From an uncultured Oceanospirillaceae bacterium (GTDB taxonomy: Bacteria > Pseudomonadota > Gammaproteobacteria > Pseudomonadales > Oceanobacteraceae), in NCBI GenBank assembly GCA_937974825.1, contig CALJVD010000181.1, positions 1 to 52,388 on the forward strand: DNA of 52,388 bases. The letters are read 5' to 3'. The position numbers and the translations under genes were made by a program. The notes below the pieces were generated by a model. It had not been told where the DNA came from, did not search any database, and saw only the letters and a list, made by a program, of their open reading frames with translations. Below, piece by piece: positions 27,467-35,862 of this stretch (positions within the stretch are counted from its first letter, which is position 1; each line of letters begins with the position of its first letter).

Positions 27467-28915
27467 TTAGGTGGTCAGTAAGCGCAGTAAATTTTTGTAA
27501 TCTTCAGCGATATCAGAATCACTTTCCTGCAGTCCCTTAATTCTTTTACAAGCATGCACTACGGTTGAGTGGTCTCGGCCACCAAAGGCCTTACCAATCT
27601 CAGGCAAGCTATGGTTTGTCAGTTCTTTACTTAAAGCCATTGCCACTTGTCGTGGACGAGCGATCGAACGCTGACGACTTTTTGATGATAAATCAGCGAA
27701 TTTTATATTGTAATACTCTGCTACTGTACGCTGAATATTATCAATACTGACCAACTTATCTTGTAATGCAAACAAGTCTTTTAATGAGTCTTTAATTAAG
27801 GCAGAACTGATTTTACTGCCCGTAAACTGTGCATTAGCAATAACACGCTTTAATGCGCCTTCTAACTCACGTACGTTTGAACGTATTTTTTGGGCAATAA
27901 AAAAGGCTTCTTTTTCAGGTAAGTCAATTCCGACCTCTTCGGCTTTCTTCATAAGAATAGCCACACGTGTTTCTAAATCTGGGGGTTCAATGGCAATAGT
28001 TAATCCCCAACCAAAACGTGACTTTAATCGTTCTTCGAGCTTATCGATTTCTTTAGGGTAGCGGTCACAAGTCAAAATAATCTGCTTACTATTTTCTAGT
28101 AGCGTATTAAAAGTATGAAAAAACTCTTCTTGAGACTGATCTTTACCAGCAAAAAATTGAATATCGTCAATTAATAAAGCATCTAACCCACGGTAAAAAC
28201 GTTTAAACTCTGTCATTGCGTTTAAACGAAAAGCTTTAACCATATCATGCACAAAACGCTCGGATGTTAGAAACATAACCTTAGCATTTGGATTTTGACG
28301 CAATAATTCATTACCCACAGCATGCATTAAGTGCGTTTTACCTAACCCCACGCCACCATATATAAAGAGTGGGTTGTATGATCCGCCAGCATTATCAGCG
28401 ACTTGCTTAGCGGCCGCTAAAGCCAACTGGTTAGATTTACCCTCAACAAAGTTATCAAAAGTAAATGTTCTGTTTAATGAGCTTTTATGTTGCGTAGAAT
28501 TTTGGCGCGCCTTAACCGGCCTTGGGCTTTCTTGGTTATAGGCAGGCGCAGCATGTTGGTTATGAGTAGAAGCTTGAGTATCTTGTGCAGTATGTGTTTG
28601 CACTGGTGCAGCAGGACGCTCTGGTTTAGGGACACTAGGGGCAGCCCCTTGTAGTTGAAATAAAGGAGCGCTTTCGCCAACTACCACATCTATTTGAGTG
28701 ATCAAACCATTGTTTAACTCACTCATAATCTGTTCTAGTCTGTTAAGAAACTGATTTTTTACCCAGTCACGTATAAATCTATTAGGCGCACTTAACACTA
28801 GCTGATCGTTAACAACGTCTGCTTTTAAGGGGCGTATCCATGTATTAAATTGCTGCGCAGGAATATCGTGCTGCAATTGTTCAAGGCATTTTTGCCATTG
28901 TGTTAATAAAGCCAA
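27467..28915 (-). CDS. dnaA: Chromosomal replication initiator DnaA
   Basis: AAA+ initiator that binds DnaA boxes and opens oriC. The 482-residue protein has domain I (MALLTQWQKCLEQLQHD), a Gln/Pro-rich linker (about 90-145), Walker A GGVGLGKT (187-194), Walker B LLIDDIQFF (Asp250, Asp251) and the C-terminal box-reading motif GRDHSTVVHACKRI. The start is a TTG at 28915; no in-frame ATG or GTG occurs upstream before a stop, and the N-terminus aligns from here. GGA lies about 9 nt upstream. The weak start codon may limit DnaA synthesis. Confidence 0.98.
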   Translation of the reverse strand: MALLTQWQKCLEQLQHDIPAQQFNTWIRPLKADVVNDQLVLSAPNRFIRDWVKNQFLNRLEQIMSELNNGLITQIDVVVGESAPLFQLQGAAPSVPKPERPAAPVQTHTAQDTQASTHNQHAAPAYNQESPRPVKARQNSTQHKSSLNRTFTFDNFVEGKSNQLALAAAKQVADNAGGSYNPLFIYGGVGLGKTHLMHAVGNELLRQNPNAKVMFLTSERFVHDMVKAFRLNAMTEFKRFYRGLDALLIDDIQFFAGKDQSQEEFFHTFNTLLENSKQIILTCDRYPKEIDKLEERLKSRFGWGLTIAIEPPDLETRVAILMKKAEEVGIDLPEKEAFFIAQKIRSNVRELEGALKRVIANAQFTGSKISSALIKDSLKDLFALQDKLVSIDNIQRTVAEYYNIKFADLSSKSRQRSIARPRQVAMALSKELTNHSLPEIGKAFGGRDHSTVVHACKRIKGLQESDSDIAEDYKNLLRLLTT

Positions 28916-29007
28916 TGTATTAATCCATAATCGCGTAAAACGAACGAGCCATTTTAACTTAGACCCGATAGGTTAGCCATGATTGAATTTCTTTATTATT
29001 GACAACC

Positions 29008-29016
29008 TGTGGATAA
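29008..29016 (-). promoter_or_regulatory. Perfect DnaA box in oriC
   Basis: TGTGGATAA, the complement of the consensus TTATCCACA, about 93 bp upstream of the dnaA start. It may also serve DnaA autoregulation. Confidence 0.85.
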
Positions 29017-29168
29017 CTTGATGATAGATAACCTCATACTTTGTGTATATCTTTTGGGATAATTTTTAAGTCAAATTACATCCACAAACAATGAGCTACT
29101 AAACCACAGCATACAAGATGCTTCAGAACAAGAAACTAACAGGCTTGTTAAGCACCTTGAATCGTTGA

Positions 29169-29188
29169 TTTTAAAGGGTTTTAAAGAG
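29169..29188 (+). repeat. Tandem 10-bp repeat next to DnaA box
   Basis: TTTTAAAGGG (29169-29178) is followed directly by TTTTAAAGAG (29179-29188), and the DnaA box-like TTATCAACA starts at the next base. This is an AT-rich direct repeat of the sort that forms origin unwinding elements. Confidence 0.6.
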
Positions 29189-29197
29189 TTATCAACA
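29189..29197 (+). promoter_or_regulatory. Near-consensus DnaA box in oriC
   Basis: TTATCAACA differs from TTATCCACA at one base and directly abuts the tandem repeat and the AT-rich tract. Confidence 0.6.
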
Positions 29198-29317
29198 TTA
29201 TTTTGAAAGACCCATAATAACAACCACTATATAATAACCATACTTAATATAAATACTTACTATGTATTGTTATTTAGTTAATAAGCGGTGAAGCGAAAAT
29301 TCAGCAAAATATAGGCG

Positions 29318-29346
29318 TTGCTTATCTATTTTATTATGCCTATAAT
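29318..29346 (+). promoter_or_regulatory. Predicted promoter of rpmH-rnpA
   Basis: TTGCTT (29318-29323), a 17-bp spacer and a consensus TATAAT (29341-29346), giving a leader of about 40 nt before rpmH. Confidence 0.75.
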
Positions 29347-29392
29347 CTCCGCCCTTAAATTCTACCCCATCAACTTACTTGGGTATTTGATT

Positions 29393-29527
29393 ATGAAACG
29401 TACATTTCAACCAAGCGTATTAAAACGCAAACGCACACACGGTTTCCGTGCTCGCATGGCAACTAAAAACGGTCGCCAAGTATTATCACGTCGTCGTGCA
29501 AAAGGCCGTCAGCGCTTAAGCGCATAA
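29393..29527 (+). CDS. rpmH: 50S ribosomal protein L34
   Basis: The 44-residue product MKRTFQPSVLKRKRTHGF... is a full L34: highly basic, with the invariant start and the RRRAKGRQRLSA end. The true start is the ATG at 29393; an open frame running 25 codons further upstream overlaps the promoter and does not match the family. Confidence 0.99.
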   Translation: MKRTFQPSVLKRKRTHGFRARMATKNGRQVLSRRRAKGRQRLSA

Positions 29528-29555
29528 TTGAATTAATCGTTGCGTTTTCAGATAT

Positions 29556-29960
29556 ATGTCAGAATTTTCGTTTGAACGTGAAAAGCGTTTATTAAAACCT
29601 TTCGAGTTCAAGCGAGTTTTCGACAATACTGAATTACGCAGCGGTACAGCTCAATTACTCGTGTTAGCCAGCGCGAATCAGCAAGACAATCCTCGTATTG
29701 GCTTTGTTTTCTCCAAGAAAAACATAAAACTAGCGGTCGATCGCAATCGAGTTAAACGTATAATTCGAGAGTCATTCCGACAGCAGCAAGCAAAATTGCC
29801 AGCCTTAGATTTTGTAATTCTTGGTAGAAAAGGTTTATCCGAGTTGGACAATGCTGAAATTCGTGCCATGATTGACGCCCTTTGGTTCAGATTGAAGCGC
29901 CCATCCAATGAAAGAAAAGCAAAAGGCAGCCCCAGAAAAGGTAGCCACAATCAGCGCTAA
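29556..29960 (+). CDS. rnpA: Ribonuclease P protein component
   Basis: Basic 134-residue protein subunit that helps the RNase P RNA process pre-tRNA 5' ends. Seen: LLKPFEFKRVFDN, RIGFVFSKKNIKLAVDRNRVKR in two parts (RIGFVFSKKNIKLAV, DRNRVKRIIRESFR), the RNR signature loop. It follows rpmH by 28 bp and overlaps yidD by 53 bp, both usual for this cluster. Confidence 0.97.
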   Translation: MSEFSFEREKRLLKPFEFKRVFDNTELRSGTAQLLVLASANQQDNPRIGFVFSKKNIKLAVDRNRVKRIIRESFRQQQAKLPALDFVILGRKGLSELDNAEIRAMIDALWFRLKRPSNERKAKGSPRKGSHNQR

Positions 29961-30204
29961 AGCGTTGTTATTGTTGATTTCTTTCTATCGCTACGCAATC
30001 AGTCCTTTTCTACCCAGCCGTTGCCGCTATTATCCCACTTGCTCATCTTACGCAGATGAATCTATTCGTCGATATGGTGCGATACAAGGTGGCTGGTTAG
30101 CTATTAAAAGATTATCTCGGTGCCATCCTTGGGGTTCCCATGGAGTTGATCCGGTACCAGATTTATCACTCACTTCCTCTAATTGTTGCCAACGGAAACC
30201 CTAA
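29908..30204 (+). CDS. yidD: Membrane protein insertion efficiency factor YidD
   Basis: A 98-residue protein with the family core FYRYAISPFLPSRCRYYPTC, then SSYADESIRRYG and RLSRCHPWGSHGVDPVP; the cysteine pattern is intact. It lies at the inner membrane and assists YidC-dependent insertion. The start inside rnpA gives a 53-bp overlap, as seen in other gammaproteobacteria. Confidence 0.95.
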   Translation: MKEKQKAAPEKVATISAKALLLLISFYRYAISPFLPSRCRYYPTCSSYADESIRRYGAIQGGWLAIKRLSRCHPWGSHGVDPVPDLSLTSSNCCQRKP

Positions 30205-30206
30205 TC

Positions 30207-31868
30207 ATGGATATCCGCCGTACCGTTATATTTATCGGATTAGCTATAAGTTCATATTTTCTAATTTTGGCGTGGAGTGGAGACTACGGTCAGAAACCCC
30301 AAAGCAAAGCCCCTGTTTCAGTAGAGTCTTCAGCGAACGAAGCTGTTAATGAAGATATTCCTGATACCAGTGATGCGCACAATGCACAGTTACCTGGTGA
30401 CGAAACATCCAGCCTACCAGTTGTGCAAACTGAACAAGACGCCACGCAACAAGTTATTAATGTAAAAACAGATGTTTTAGACGTTAGCATTAATTTGAAA
30501 GGAGGTGAGGTAGTTGGTGTTCGCTTACCTGCATATCCAGCATCCATCGATCAAAAAGATGTTCCTTTCACATTATTAGGCAACAATAGTGAGATGACCT
30601 ATACGGCACAAAGTGGGTTAATAGGTCGTGATGGAATTGATGGAAAAGGTGCTGCACTTTATAGCACTCAAGAAAGTTCATACGAGCTTGCGGACGATCA
30701 AGAAACATTAACCGTAGTGTTAACGGCTTCTGACGACAAAACCAAAGTCGAAAAGATTTTTACTTTTCATAGAGCAGATTACTTAATTGATGTGAATTAT
30801 AAGATTCACAATATTTCAGAAGAACCTTGGCAAGGTGTATTTTATGCACAGCTAAAACGTGACAATTCAGCGGACCCTTCTGCAGGTAGTAGCATGGGTA
30901 TGGCTGCTTATTTAGGTGCAGCGTTAACCACAAAAGACAGCCGTTATGAAAAAATTAAGTTCAGTGAACTTGAGAAAAAGGGCTATAAAAGTGTAGAAAC
31001 AGGTGGTTGGGCAGCAATGTTACAGCATTACTTCCTATCGGCTTGGGTGCCTGCCGATCAAGAAGCTCAGTACACTTACAATGGTCGCACACATAAAGGT
31101 AATAACCTTTTCGGTTTCTACTCTGCACCAAAGATTGTTGCACCAGGAGCAACCGAAGAAATAGGTGCTAGCCTTTATGTTGGTCCAAAAATTCAAAAGC
31201 GTTTGGCTGAAATTGCTGATTCATTAGAGCTGACTGTGGATTACGGTTGGTTATGGTGGATCGCGCAACCATTATTCTGGTTATTAACGTTCTATCACGG
31301 ACTGGTTGGTAACTGGGGTGTGGCCATCATCTTATTGACTATTTCTATTAAGATTCTTTTCTTTAAGCCTTCGGCAATGAGTTACCGTTCAATGGCGAAT
31401 ATGCGTAAAGTAGCTCCTAAAATGCAGGAAATTAAAGAAACTTACGCAGACAACCGTGAGAAGCTAGGTCAAGAAATGATGAAGCTGTATAAGGATGAAA
31501 AAATAAATCCTTTAGGCGGTTGTTTACCTATTTTAATTCAAATGCCTGTATTCATTGCTTTGTATTGGGTGATTATGGAATCGGTTGAACTGCGCCAAGC
31601 GCCGTTCTTCTTATGGATTACCGATATGTCGGTAATGGATCCATACTTTATTCTTCCATTAATTATGGGTGCTTCAATGTTCTTCCAGATGAAGCTTAAC
31701 CCAACACCACCCGATCCTATGCAAGCTCGTGTTATGCAATTTATGCCTGTTGTATTTACCATCTTCTTCCTATGGTTCCCGGCCGGTCTAGTATTGTACT
31801 GGGTGGTTAACAACTTGCTTTCAATTGCCCAGCAATACGTTATTACTAAGCAGATTGAAAACTCGTAA
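30207..31868 (+). CDS. yidC: Membrane protein insertase YidC
   Basis: The 553-residue insertase starts MDIRRTVIFIGLAISSYFLIL (TM1), has a large periplasmic beta domain (about 60-340) and five C-terminal helices with the conserved core KPSAMSYRSMANMRKVAPKM, NPLGGCLPILIQMPVFIALYW (cited in part) and FPAGLVLYWVVNN. The ATG at 30207 begins 3 bp after the yidD stop; an in-frame TTG at 30183 lies inside yidD and adds residues not found in the family. Length fits E. coli YidC (548). Confidence 0.98.
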   Translation: MDIRRTVIFIGLAISSYFLILAWSGDYGQKPQSKAPVSVESSANEAVNEDIPDTSDAHNAQLPGDETSSLPVVQTEQDATQQVINVKTDVLDVSINLKGGEVVGVRLPAYPASIDQKDVPFTLLGNNSEMTYTAQSGLIGRDGIDGKGAALYSTQESSYELADDQETLTVVLTASDDKTKVEKIFTFHRADYLIDVNYKIHNISEEPWQGVFYAQLKRDNSADPSAGSSMGMAAYLGAALTTKDSRYEKIKFSELEKKGYKSVETGGWAAMLQHYFLSAWVPADQEAQYTYNGRTHKGNNLFGFYSAPKIVAPGATEEIGASLYVGPKIQKRLAEIADSLELTVDYGWLWWIAQPLFWLLTFYHGLVGNWGVAIILLTISIKILFFKPSAMSYRSMANMRKVAPKMQEIKETYADNREKLGQEMMKLYKDEKINPLGGCLPILIQMPVFIALYWVIMESVELRQAPFFLWITDMSVMDPYFILPLIMGASMFFQMKLNPTPPDPMQARVMQFMPVVFTIFFLWFPAGLVLYWVVNNLLSIAQQYVITKQIENS

Positions 31869-31871
31869 TTC

Positions 31872-33266
31872 ATGACTAGCTTGGTTCATCAAGACAGTAT
31901 CGCCGCCATCGCCACAGCCCCTGGGCGTGGCGGTGTTGGTATTATTAGAATATCTGGTTCTAAGGCATTATCGGTGGCTCAAGCCATTTTGGGTTATGAG
32001 CCAAAACCAAGATACGCTCATTACGGACCATTTAAGGCGAGTGATGGTACTGTTTTAGATGAAGGCATTGCCCTTTACTTTCCTAATCCCCATTCTTTTA
32101 CCGGTGAAGATGTCGTTGAGTTTCAAGGTCATGGTGGCCCGGTCGTTCTCGACATTTTATTAAAAGAAATCGTGGCGTTAGGTTGTCGCTTGGCTCGACC
32201 CGGTGAATTCTCTGAGCGCGCTTTTTTAAACGACAAGCTGGATCTAGCTCAAGCAGAAGCCATTGCTGATTTAATTGATTCTTCCTCAGAGCAAGCAGCA
32301 CGTTGTGCGTTACGCTCATTGCAGGGTGAGTTTTCTAAAAGAATTCAACAATTACTTGATCGACTTATCCACATACGTATTTATGTGGAAGCGGCCATGG
32401 ATTTTCCAGAAGAAGAAATTGATTTTCTATCCGATGGTAAAGTTTCGGCCATGTTAGAAGAAGTAGATACCGAGCTAAAAGGCGTTCTTCAAGAAGCGAA
32501 TCAAGGGGCTTTATTACGTGAAGGTATGAATGTGGTTATTGCCGGACGCCCCAACGCTGGTAAGTCCTCACTTCTTAATGCATTAGCGGGCTTAGAGCGT
32601 GCCATTGTGACAGATATCGCAGGCACCACGCGCGACATTCTTAAAGAGCATATTCATATTGATGGCATGCCTTTGCATATTATTGATACTGCCGGGTTAC
32701 GTGATGCGCCTGATGAGGTTGAACGTATCGGCATACAGCGTGCTTGGGAAGAAATTAAGCAGGCTGACCGTGTACTGTTGATGATTGACTCCACCAGTGA
32801 CGAAACCGATCCAAAAGCCCTTCTGCATGCCTTATACGATGAGCAAGGCTTATCCACCGAAGCGGAAGCGTTACTTAACAGTGGCCGAATGACTGTTATT
32901 CGTAATAAAGCAGACTTATCCACAGAAAGCATTGGATTAAACAGTGATACACAATTCCCTACCATCAGTCTTTCAGCAAAGCATAACCAAGGTGTTGATG
33001 TACTGCGCCAACACTTGAAAGAAGTTATGGGATTTGATGCAGGCAATGAAGGCGGATTTTTAGCGCGTCGTCGTCATATCGATGCACTGAATCGAGCACA
33101 AGACGCGCTAGATAATGGTCGCATACAACTTGAAGGTATGGGCGCTGGAGAATTGCTTGCTGAAGATTTACGTATGGCACAGCATGCACTTAATGAGATT
33201 ACCGGTGAATTTACAGCCGATGACTTATTAGGAAAAATCTTTGGTAGTTTCTGTATCGGAAAATAA
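31872..33266 (+). CDS. mnmE: tRNA modification GTPase MnmE (TrmE)
   Basis: With MnmG it makes the cmnm5 group at wobble U34 of certain tRNAs. The 464-residue protein has an N-terminal tetrahydrofolate-binding domain (to about 120), helical domain, G domain with P-loop GRPNAGKSS (225-233), DIAGTTRD, DTAGLRD, NKAD, and the C-terminal FCIGK with catalytic Cys461. Its obligate partner gene mnmG, normally next or near, is not in the window. Confidence 0.98.
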   Translation: MTSLVHQDSIAAIATAPGRGGVGIIRISGSKALSVAQAILGYEPKPRYAHYGPFKASDGTVLDEGIALYFPNPHSFTGEDVVEFQGHGGPVVLDILLKEIVALGCRLARPGEFSERAFLNDKLDLAQAEAIADLIDSSSEQAARCALRSLQGEFSKRIQQLLDRLIHIRIYVEAAMDFPEEEIDFLSDGKVSAMLEEVDTELKGVLQEANQGALLREGMNVVIAGRPNAGKSSLLNALAGLERAIVTDIAGTTRDILKEHIHIDGMPLHIIDTAGLRDAPDEVERIGIQRAWEEIKQADRVLLMIDSTSDETDPKALLHALYDEQGLSTEAEALLNSGRMTVIRNKADLSTESIGLNSDTQFPTISLSAKHNQGVDVLRQHLKEVMGFDAGNEGGFLARRRHIDALNRAQDALDNGRIQLEGMGAGELLAEDLRMAQHALNEITGEFTADDLLGKIFGSFCIGK

Positions 33267-33290
33267 AAAATAGGAGGCTCTTGCCTCCTA
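33261..33290 (-). terminator. Terminator of the methyltransferase gene
   Basis: An 8-bp perfect stem (33271-33278 with 33283-33290) with a TCTT loop. Read on the minus strand it ends in TTTTTTATTT, so it terminates the minus-strand gene; on plus it lies only 4 bp past the mnmE stop and may work in both directions. Confidence 0.85.
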
Positions 33291-33301
33291 TCGAATTGAT
33301 C

Positions 33302-33955
33302 TTACATGCGTCTGTACGTTAATAAGCGGCCTTTATAGGGTGGCTTATCATTCGGGTTAAAGCCCAATAATTCTTGTTCTACTTCAAACCCTTGTTCTGT
33401 TAATAAGTTCGTTAACTTATTTCTGTGTCCACGACCCGGGCAAGTCACCATTACTTTGGCTTGTGGGTGCGATATCTTTTCAATTAACTCTGCTAATAAT
33501 GTTGCGTGCTGTTGTTCGTACAACACATCACTGGCAATAATCACATCAAATTTACCTACTTCTTGAGCTGGTTTTTCCCAACATAGATTTACAAAAGGAA
33601 TTGACTCAATATTATTTCTTAAACGATTAGACTCTAAAAACACTTCGCTTAAGGGATGTCTATCGCTAGCTGTAATATCAGCCTTAAGACTTTTAAGCAC
33701 TAAGCTGGGTAAACCTAATCCACAACCTAGTTCAATAATGCGTCTTTTTTTAAAGTCTATTTTTTTTACAGCCTTTGCTAATACTTCACTTGCTGGCCAT
33801 AACTGACCAAAGAAACTCCAGTTTGCTGGAGCAACACCTGCTTTTTCAGCAAGCTTAAGGGGATCAAAATATTGGTTGGTATCTTTTAACGCTTTAATTT
33901 GTAGGTTCAATCGACCTACAGAAACATCAAGTAATCGTGTTTTATAACCTAGCAT
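33302..33955 (-). CDS. Class I SAM-dependent methyltransferase (METTL21/family 16 type)
   Basis: A 217-residue protein with SAM motif I ELGCGLGLPSLVLK (about residue 75), acidic motif II SDRHPL, and the post-motif ASDVLYEQQH, where the D-V-L-Y pattern is characteristic of the METTL21-like protein lysine methyltransferase group. PANWSFFGQLWPAS before motif I is also typical of it. The substrate is unknown; protein methylation is the likeliest inference. GGAGGAG precedes the ATG. It is a single-gene unit placed between mnmE and the divergent cco operon. Confidence 0.82.
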   Translation of the reverse strand: MLGYKTRLLDVSVGRLNLQIKALKDTNQYFDPLKLAEKAGVAPANWSFFGQLWPASEVLAKAVKKIDFKKRRIIELGCGLGLPSLVLKSLKADITASDRHPLSEVFLESNRLRNNIESIPFVNLCWEKPAQEVGKFDVIIASDVLYEQQHATLLAELIEKISHPQAKVMVTCPGRGHRNKLTNLLTEQGFEVEQELLGFNPNDKPPYKGRLLTYRRM

Positions 33956-34167
33956 GGCACTCCTCCAATGTAATAAAAAGAAAAGCTCAGCTTTGGTGTT
34001 ATTGGATTGAACACCTAAGGGGAAAATAATTATTTTAGTTATAAATAAAAGTTATTTAATCTTAGATAATTTATTTTTTTTTATTATACACCATATTTGA
34101 TTTTTAAACTGACTAGCTATAAAGGCTAATACACCTCTAATAGTTGTGGATATGCCGCTACCCATTC

Positions 34168-34185
34168 GTAGGTATTTGTACCTAC
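34168..34185. promoter_or_regulatory. Perfect 18-bp dyad upstream of ccoN
   Basis: GTAGGTA and TACCTAC form a perfect 7-bp inverted repeat around TTTG. It ends one base before the FNR-like motif, so a regulator bound here would sit beside FNR. Confidence 0.45.
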
Positions 34186-34186
34186 A

Positions 34187-34200
34187 TTGACATACATCAT
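34187..34200. promoter_or_regulatory. FNR/Anr-like site upstream of ccoN
   Basis: TTGACATACATCAT matches 8 of the 10 fixed bases of TTGAT-N4-ATCAA. cbb3 operons are commonly controlled by FNR/Anr in response to low oxygen. The centre is about 37 bp upstream of the start site predicted from the -10 at 34218, slightly closer than the usual -41.5. Confidence 0.45.
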
Positions 34201-34217
34201 TGAAATTTTATTAGTTC

Positions 34218-34223
34218 TATAAT
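34218..34223 (+). promoter_or_regulatory. -10 element of the cco operon
   Basis: Consensus TATAAT, 17 bp after the FNR-like motif and without a good -35, as expected for an activator-dependent promoter. The leader to ccoN would be about 155 nt. Confidence 0.45.
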
Positions 34224-34385
34224 TTTTTCTGAGGATCGGCTATGAGAACGGTATGAATCAAATTTGTGCTGCGAATAGGTTCTCTTAGTAATTCTTTAGA
34301 CTTTCTCTTCATATAACCAATCTTGCTAACGATTTTTAACATTTATGTTTAGGTCAAAAGCAATAACACCTTGCAAGAGGTCTGT

Positions 34386-35852
34386 ATGCAAACTCAAGAA
34401 ACCTACAATGATGGCGTCATAAGACTGTTTTTATACGCAGCCATTTTTTGGGCGCTAACTGGTATGAGTGTTGGTGTGTTCGTCGCGGCTGAACTTTATT
34501 GGCCCAATATGAATATGGATATCCCTGCACTTTCTTTTAGTCGATTACGCCCTAGTCATACGTTCGGCGTTATTTTTGCCTTTGGTGTCAGTGCTTTAAT
34601 TGGCACCAGTTTTTATGTAGCCCAGCGTACAGGCCATACGCGTTTAGCCTTTGGTAAGTTGGCTTATTTTGTGTTCTGGGGTTGGCAGCTGAGTTGTGTG
34701 TTAGCCATGATTACAGTGCCAATGGGCTACACTCAAAGTAAAGAATACGCAGAGCCTGAATGGCTTATCGACATACTAATCGCAGTGGTGTGGGTAAGTT
34801 ACGGTATCGTTTTCTTTGGTACATTGGCGCGTCGTCGAATTAAAAACATCTATGTGGCTTGCTGGTATTACGGTGCATTTATTGTTGCCGTCGGCATGAT
34901 GCATATTATCAACAACCTTGTACTGCCAATATCTTTAACGCGTTCCGTCCCTATTTATTCAGGTGTTGTCGATGCCATGGTGCAGTGGTGGTATGGGCAT
35001 AACGCCGTTGCCTTCATTTTAACGGCAGGTTTTTTGGGGATGATGTATTACTTTGTTCCTCGCCAAGCACAACAGCCTTTATGGAGTTACCGTTTTTCAA
35101 TCGTTAACTTCTGGGCGTTAATTTCTGTATATATGTGGGCAGGTGCTCACCACCTTATGTATACCGCTCTACCAGACTGGGTGCAATCAGTGGGTATGGC
35201 GTTTTCTATTATTTTGGTAATGCCAAGTTGGGGGTCTGCAGCCAACGGTTTAATGACCTTTAACGGGGTGTGGGATCGAGTTAAGAAAGACCCAGCTGCT
35301 AAGTTTATGGTGATTTCTCTAATCTTTTATGGTGCCTCTACTATGGAAGGTTCAATCATGGCAGATAAAACCGTTAACTCACTGTCTCACTATACCGACT
35401 GGACAGTCGCTCACGTGCACTCTGGCTCACTAGGCTGGGTGGCAATGATTACCATCGGTTCACTTTACGCTATGGCGCCTCGTATTTTAGGTCGCAAAGA
35501 AATGCATTCACATGCGGCTATGGAATGGCACTTCTGGTTACATTTATTGGGCACTTTGCTTTATGTTATCGCTATGTGGGTGGCTGGCGTAACCGAAGGG
35601 CTAATGTGGCGTGCGTCTTATGCTGATGGCACTTTAATGTATTCATTCTTAGATAGCTTAATAGCAATTAAGCCTTGGTATGTAGTTCGTGCCTTAGGTG
35701 GTGCCTTTATTGTAACCGGTATGGGATTAATGGCTTGGAATATGTGGAAAACAACCGACCAAGCAAGAAGCGGAAATATTGCTCCAATTCCTGTGCCTTT
35801 AGACGATGGCACCAGCCATGGTAATAACTCACAACTAACCGGTGCGTATTAA
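34386..35852 (+). CDS. ccoN: cbb3-type cytochrome c oxidase subunit I
   Basis: Catalytic subunit of the high-affinity cbb3 oxidase, 488 residues with twelve helices. All cofactor ligands can be placed: His58 and His346 (low-spin haem b), His205, His256 and His257 (CuB), His344 (high-spin haem b3) and Tyr250 for the His-Tyr cross-link. The ATG at 34386 has AAGAGG 6-10 nt upstream, and residue numbers then fit the known Pseudomonas stutzeri subunit; a TTG 15 bp earlier is rejected. First gene of the cco operon; its stop overlaps the ccoO ribosome site. Confidence 0.98.
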   Translation: MQTQETYNDGVIRLFLYAAIFWALTGMSVGVFVAAELYWPNMNMDIPALSFSRLRPSHTFGVIFAFGVSALIGTSFYVAQRTGHTRLAFGKLAYFVFWGWQLSCVLAMITVPMGYTQSKEYAEPEWLIDILIAVVWVSYGIVFFGTLARRRIKNIYVACWYYGAFIVAVGMMHIINNLVLPISLTRSVPIYSGVVDAMVQWWYGHNAVAFILTAGFLGMMYYFVPRQAQQPLWSYRFSIVNFWALISVYMWAGAHHLMYTALPDWVQSVGMAFSIILVMPSWGSAANGLMTFNGVWDRVKKDPAAKFMVISLIFYGASTMEGSIMADKTVNSLSHYTDWTVAHVHSGSLGWVAMITIGSLYAMAPRILGRKEMHSHAAMEWHFWLHLLGTLLYVIAMWVAGVTEGLMWRASYADGTLMYSFLDSLIAIKPWYVVRALGGAFIVTGMGLMAWNMWKTTDQARSGNIAPIPVPLDDGTSHGNNSQLTGAY

Positions 35853-35862
35853 GGAGTTAAAC

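Larger units (their letters stand above)
28916..29317. other. Chromosomal replication origin oriC (dnaA-rpmH intergenic region)
   Basis: This gene-free stretch between the divergent dnaA and rpmH genes has the expected origin parts: a perfect DnaA box (29008-29016), a one-mismatch box (29189-29197), a tandem 10-bp AT-rich repeat directly beside it (29169-29188), and a very AT-rich tract (about 29195-29280) suited to unwinding. TGTGTATAT at 29042-29050 is a further weak box-like match. Position and content agree with the known Pseudomonas-type origin between dnaA and rpmH. The exact limits are not determinable by eye. Confidence 0.85.
33956..34385. other. 430-bp gene-free region upstream of ccoN
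   Basis: No credible ORF or RNA gene is seen. The first 150 bp are very AT-rich and include a short dyad (GGTGTT 33995-34000 with AACACC 34010-34015). The second half holds the signals expected upstream of a cbb3 operon, listed separately: a perfect palindrome, an FNR-like motif and a -10. GAGAAC (34244-34249) and GTTCTC (34279-34284) are complementary but far apart. Confidence 0.6.

Noticed and set aside
29908..29960. 53-bp overlap of rnpA and yidD
   Set aside because: Known from other bacteria with the rpmH-rnpA-yidD order; not unusual.
34021..34110. Very AT-rich tract with long T-runs upstream of the cco operon
   Set aside because: No repeat unit, ORF or origin-like box cluster; best seen as ordinary AT-rich intergenic DNA.
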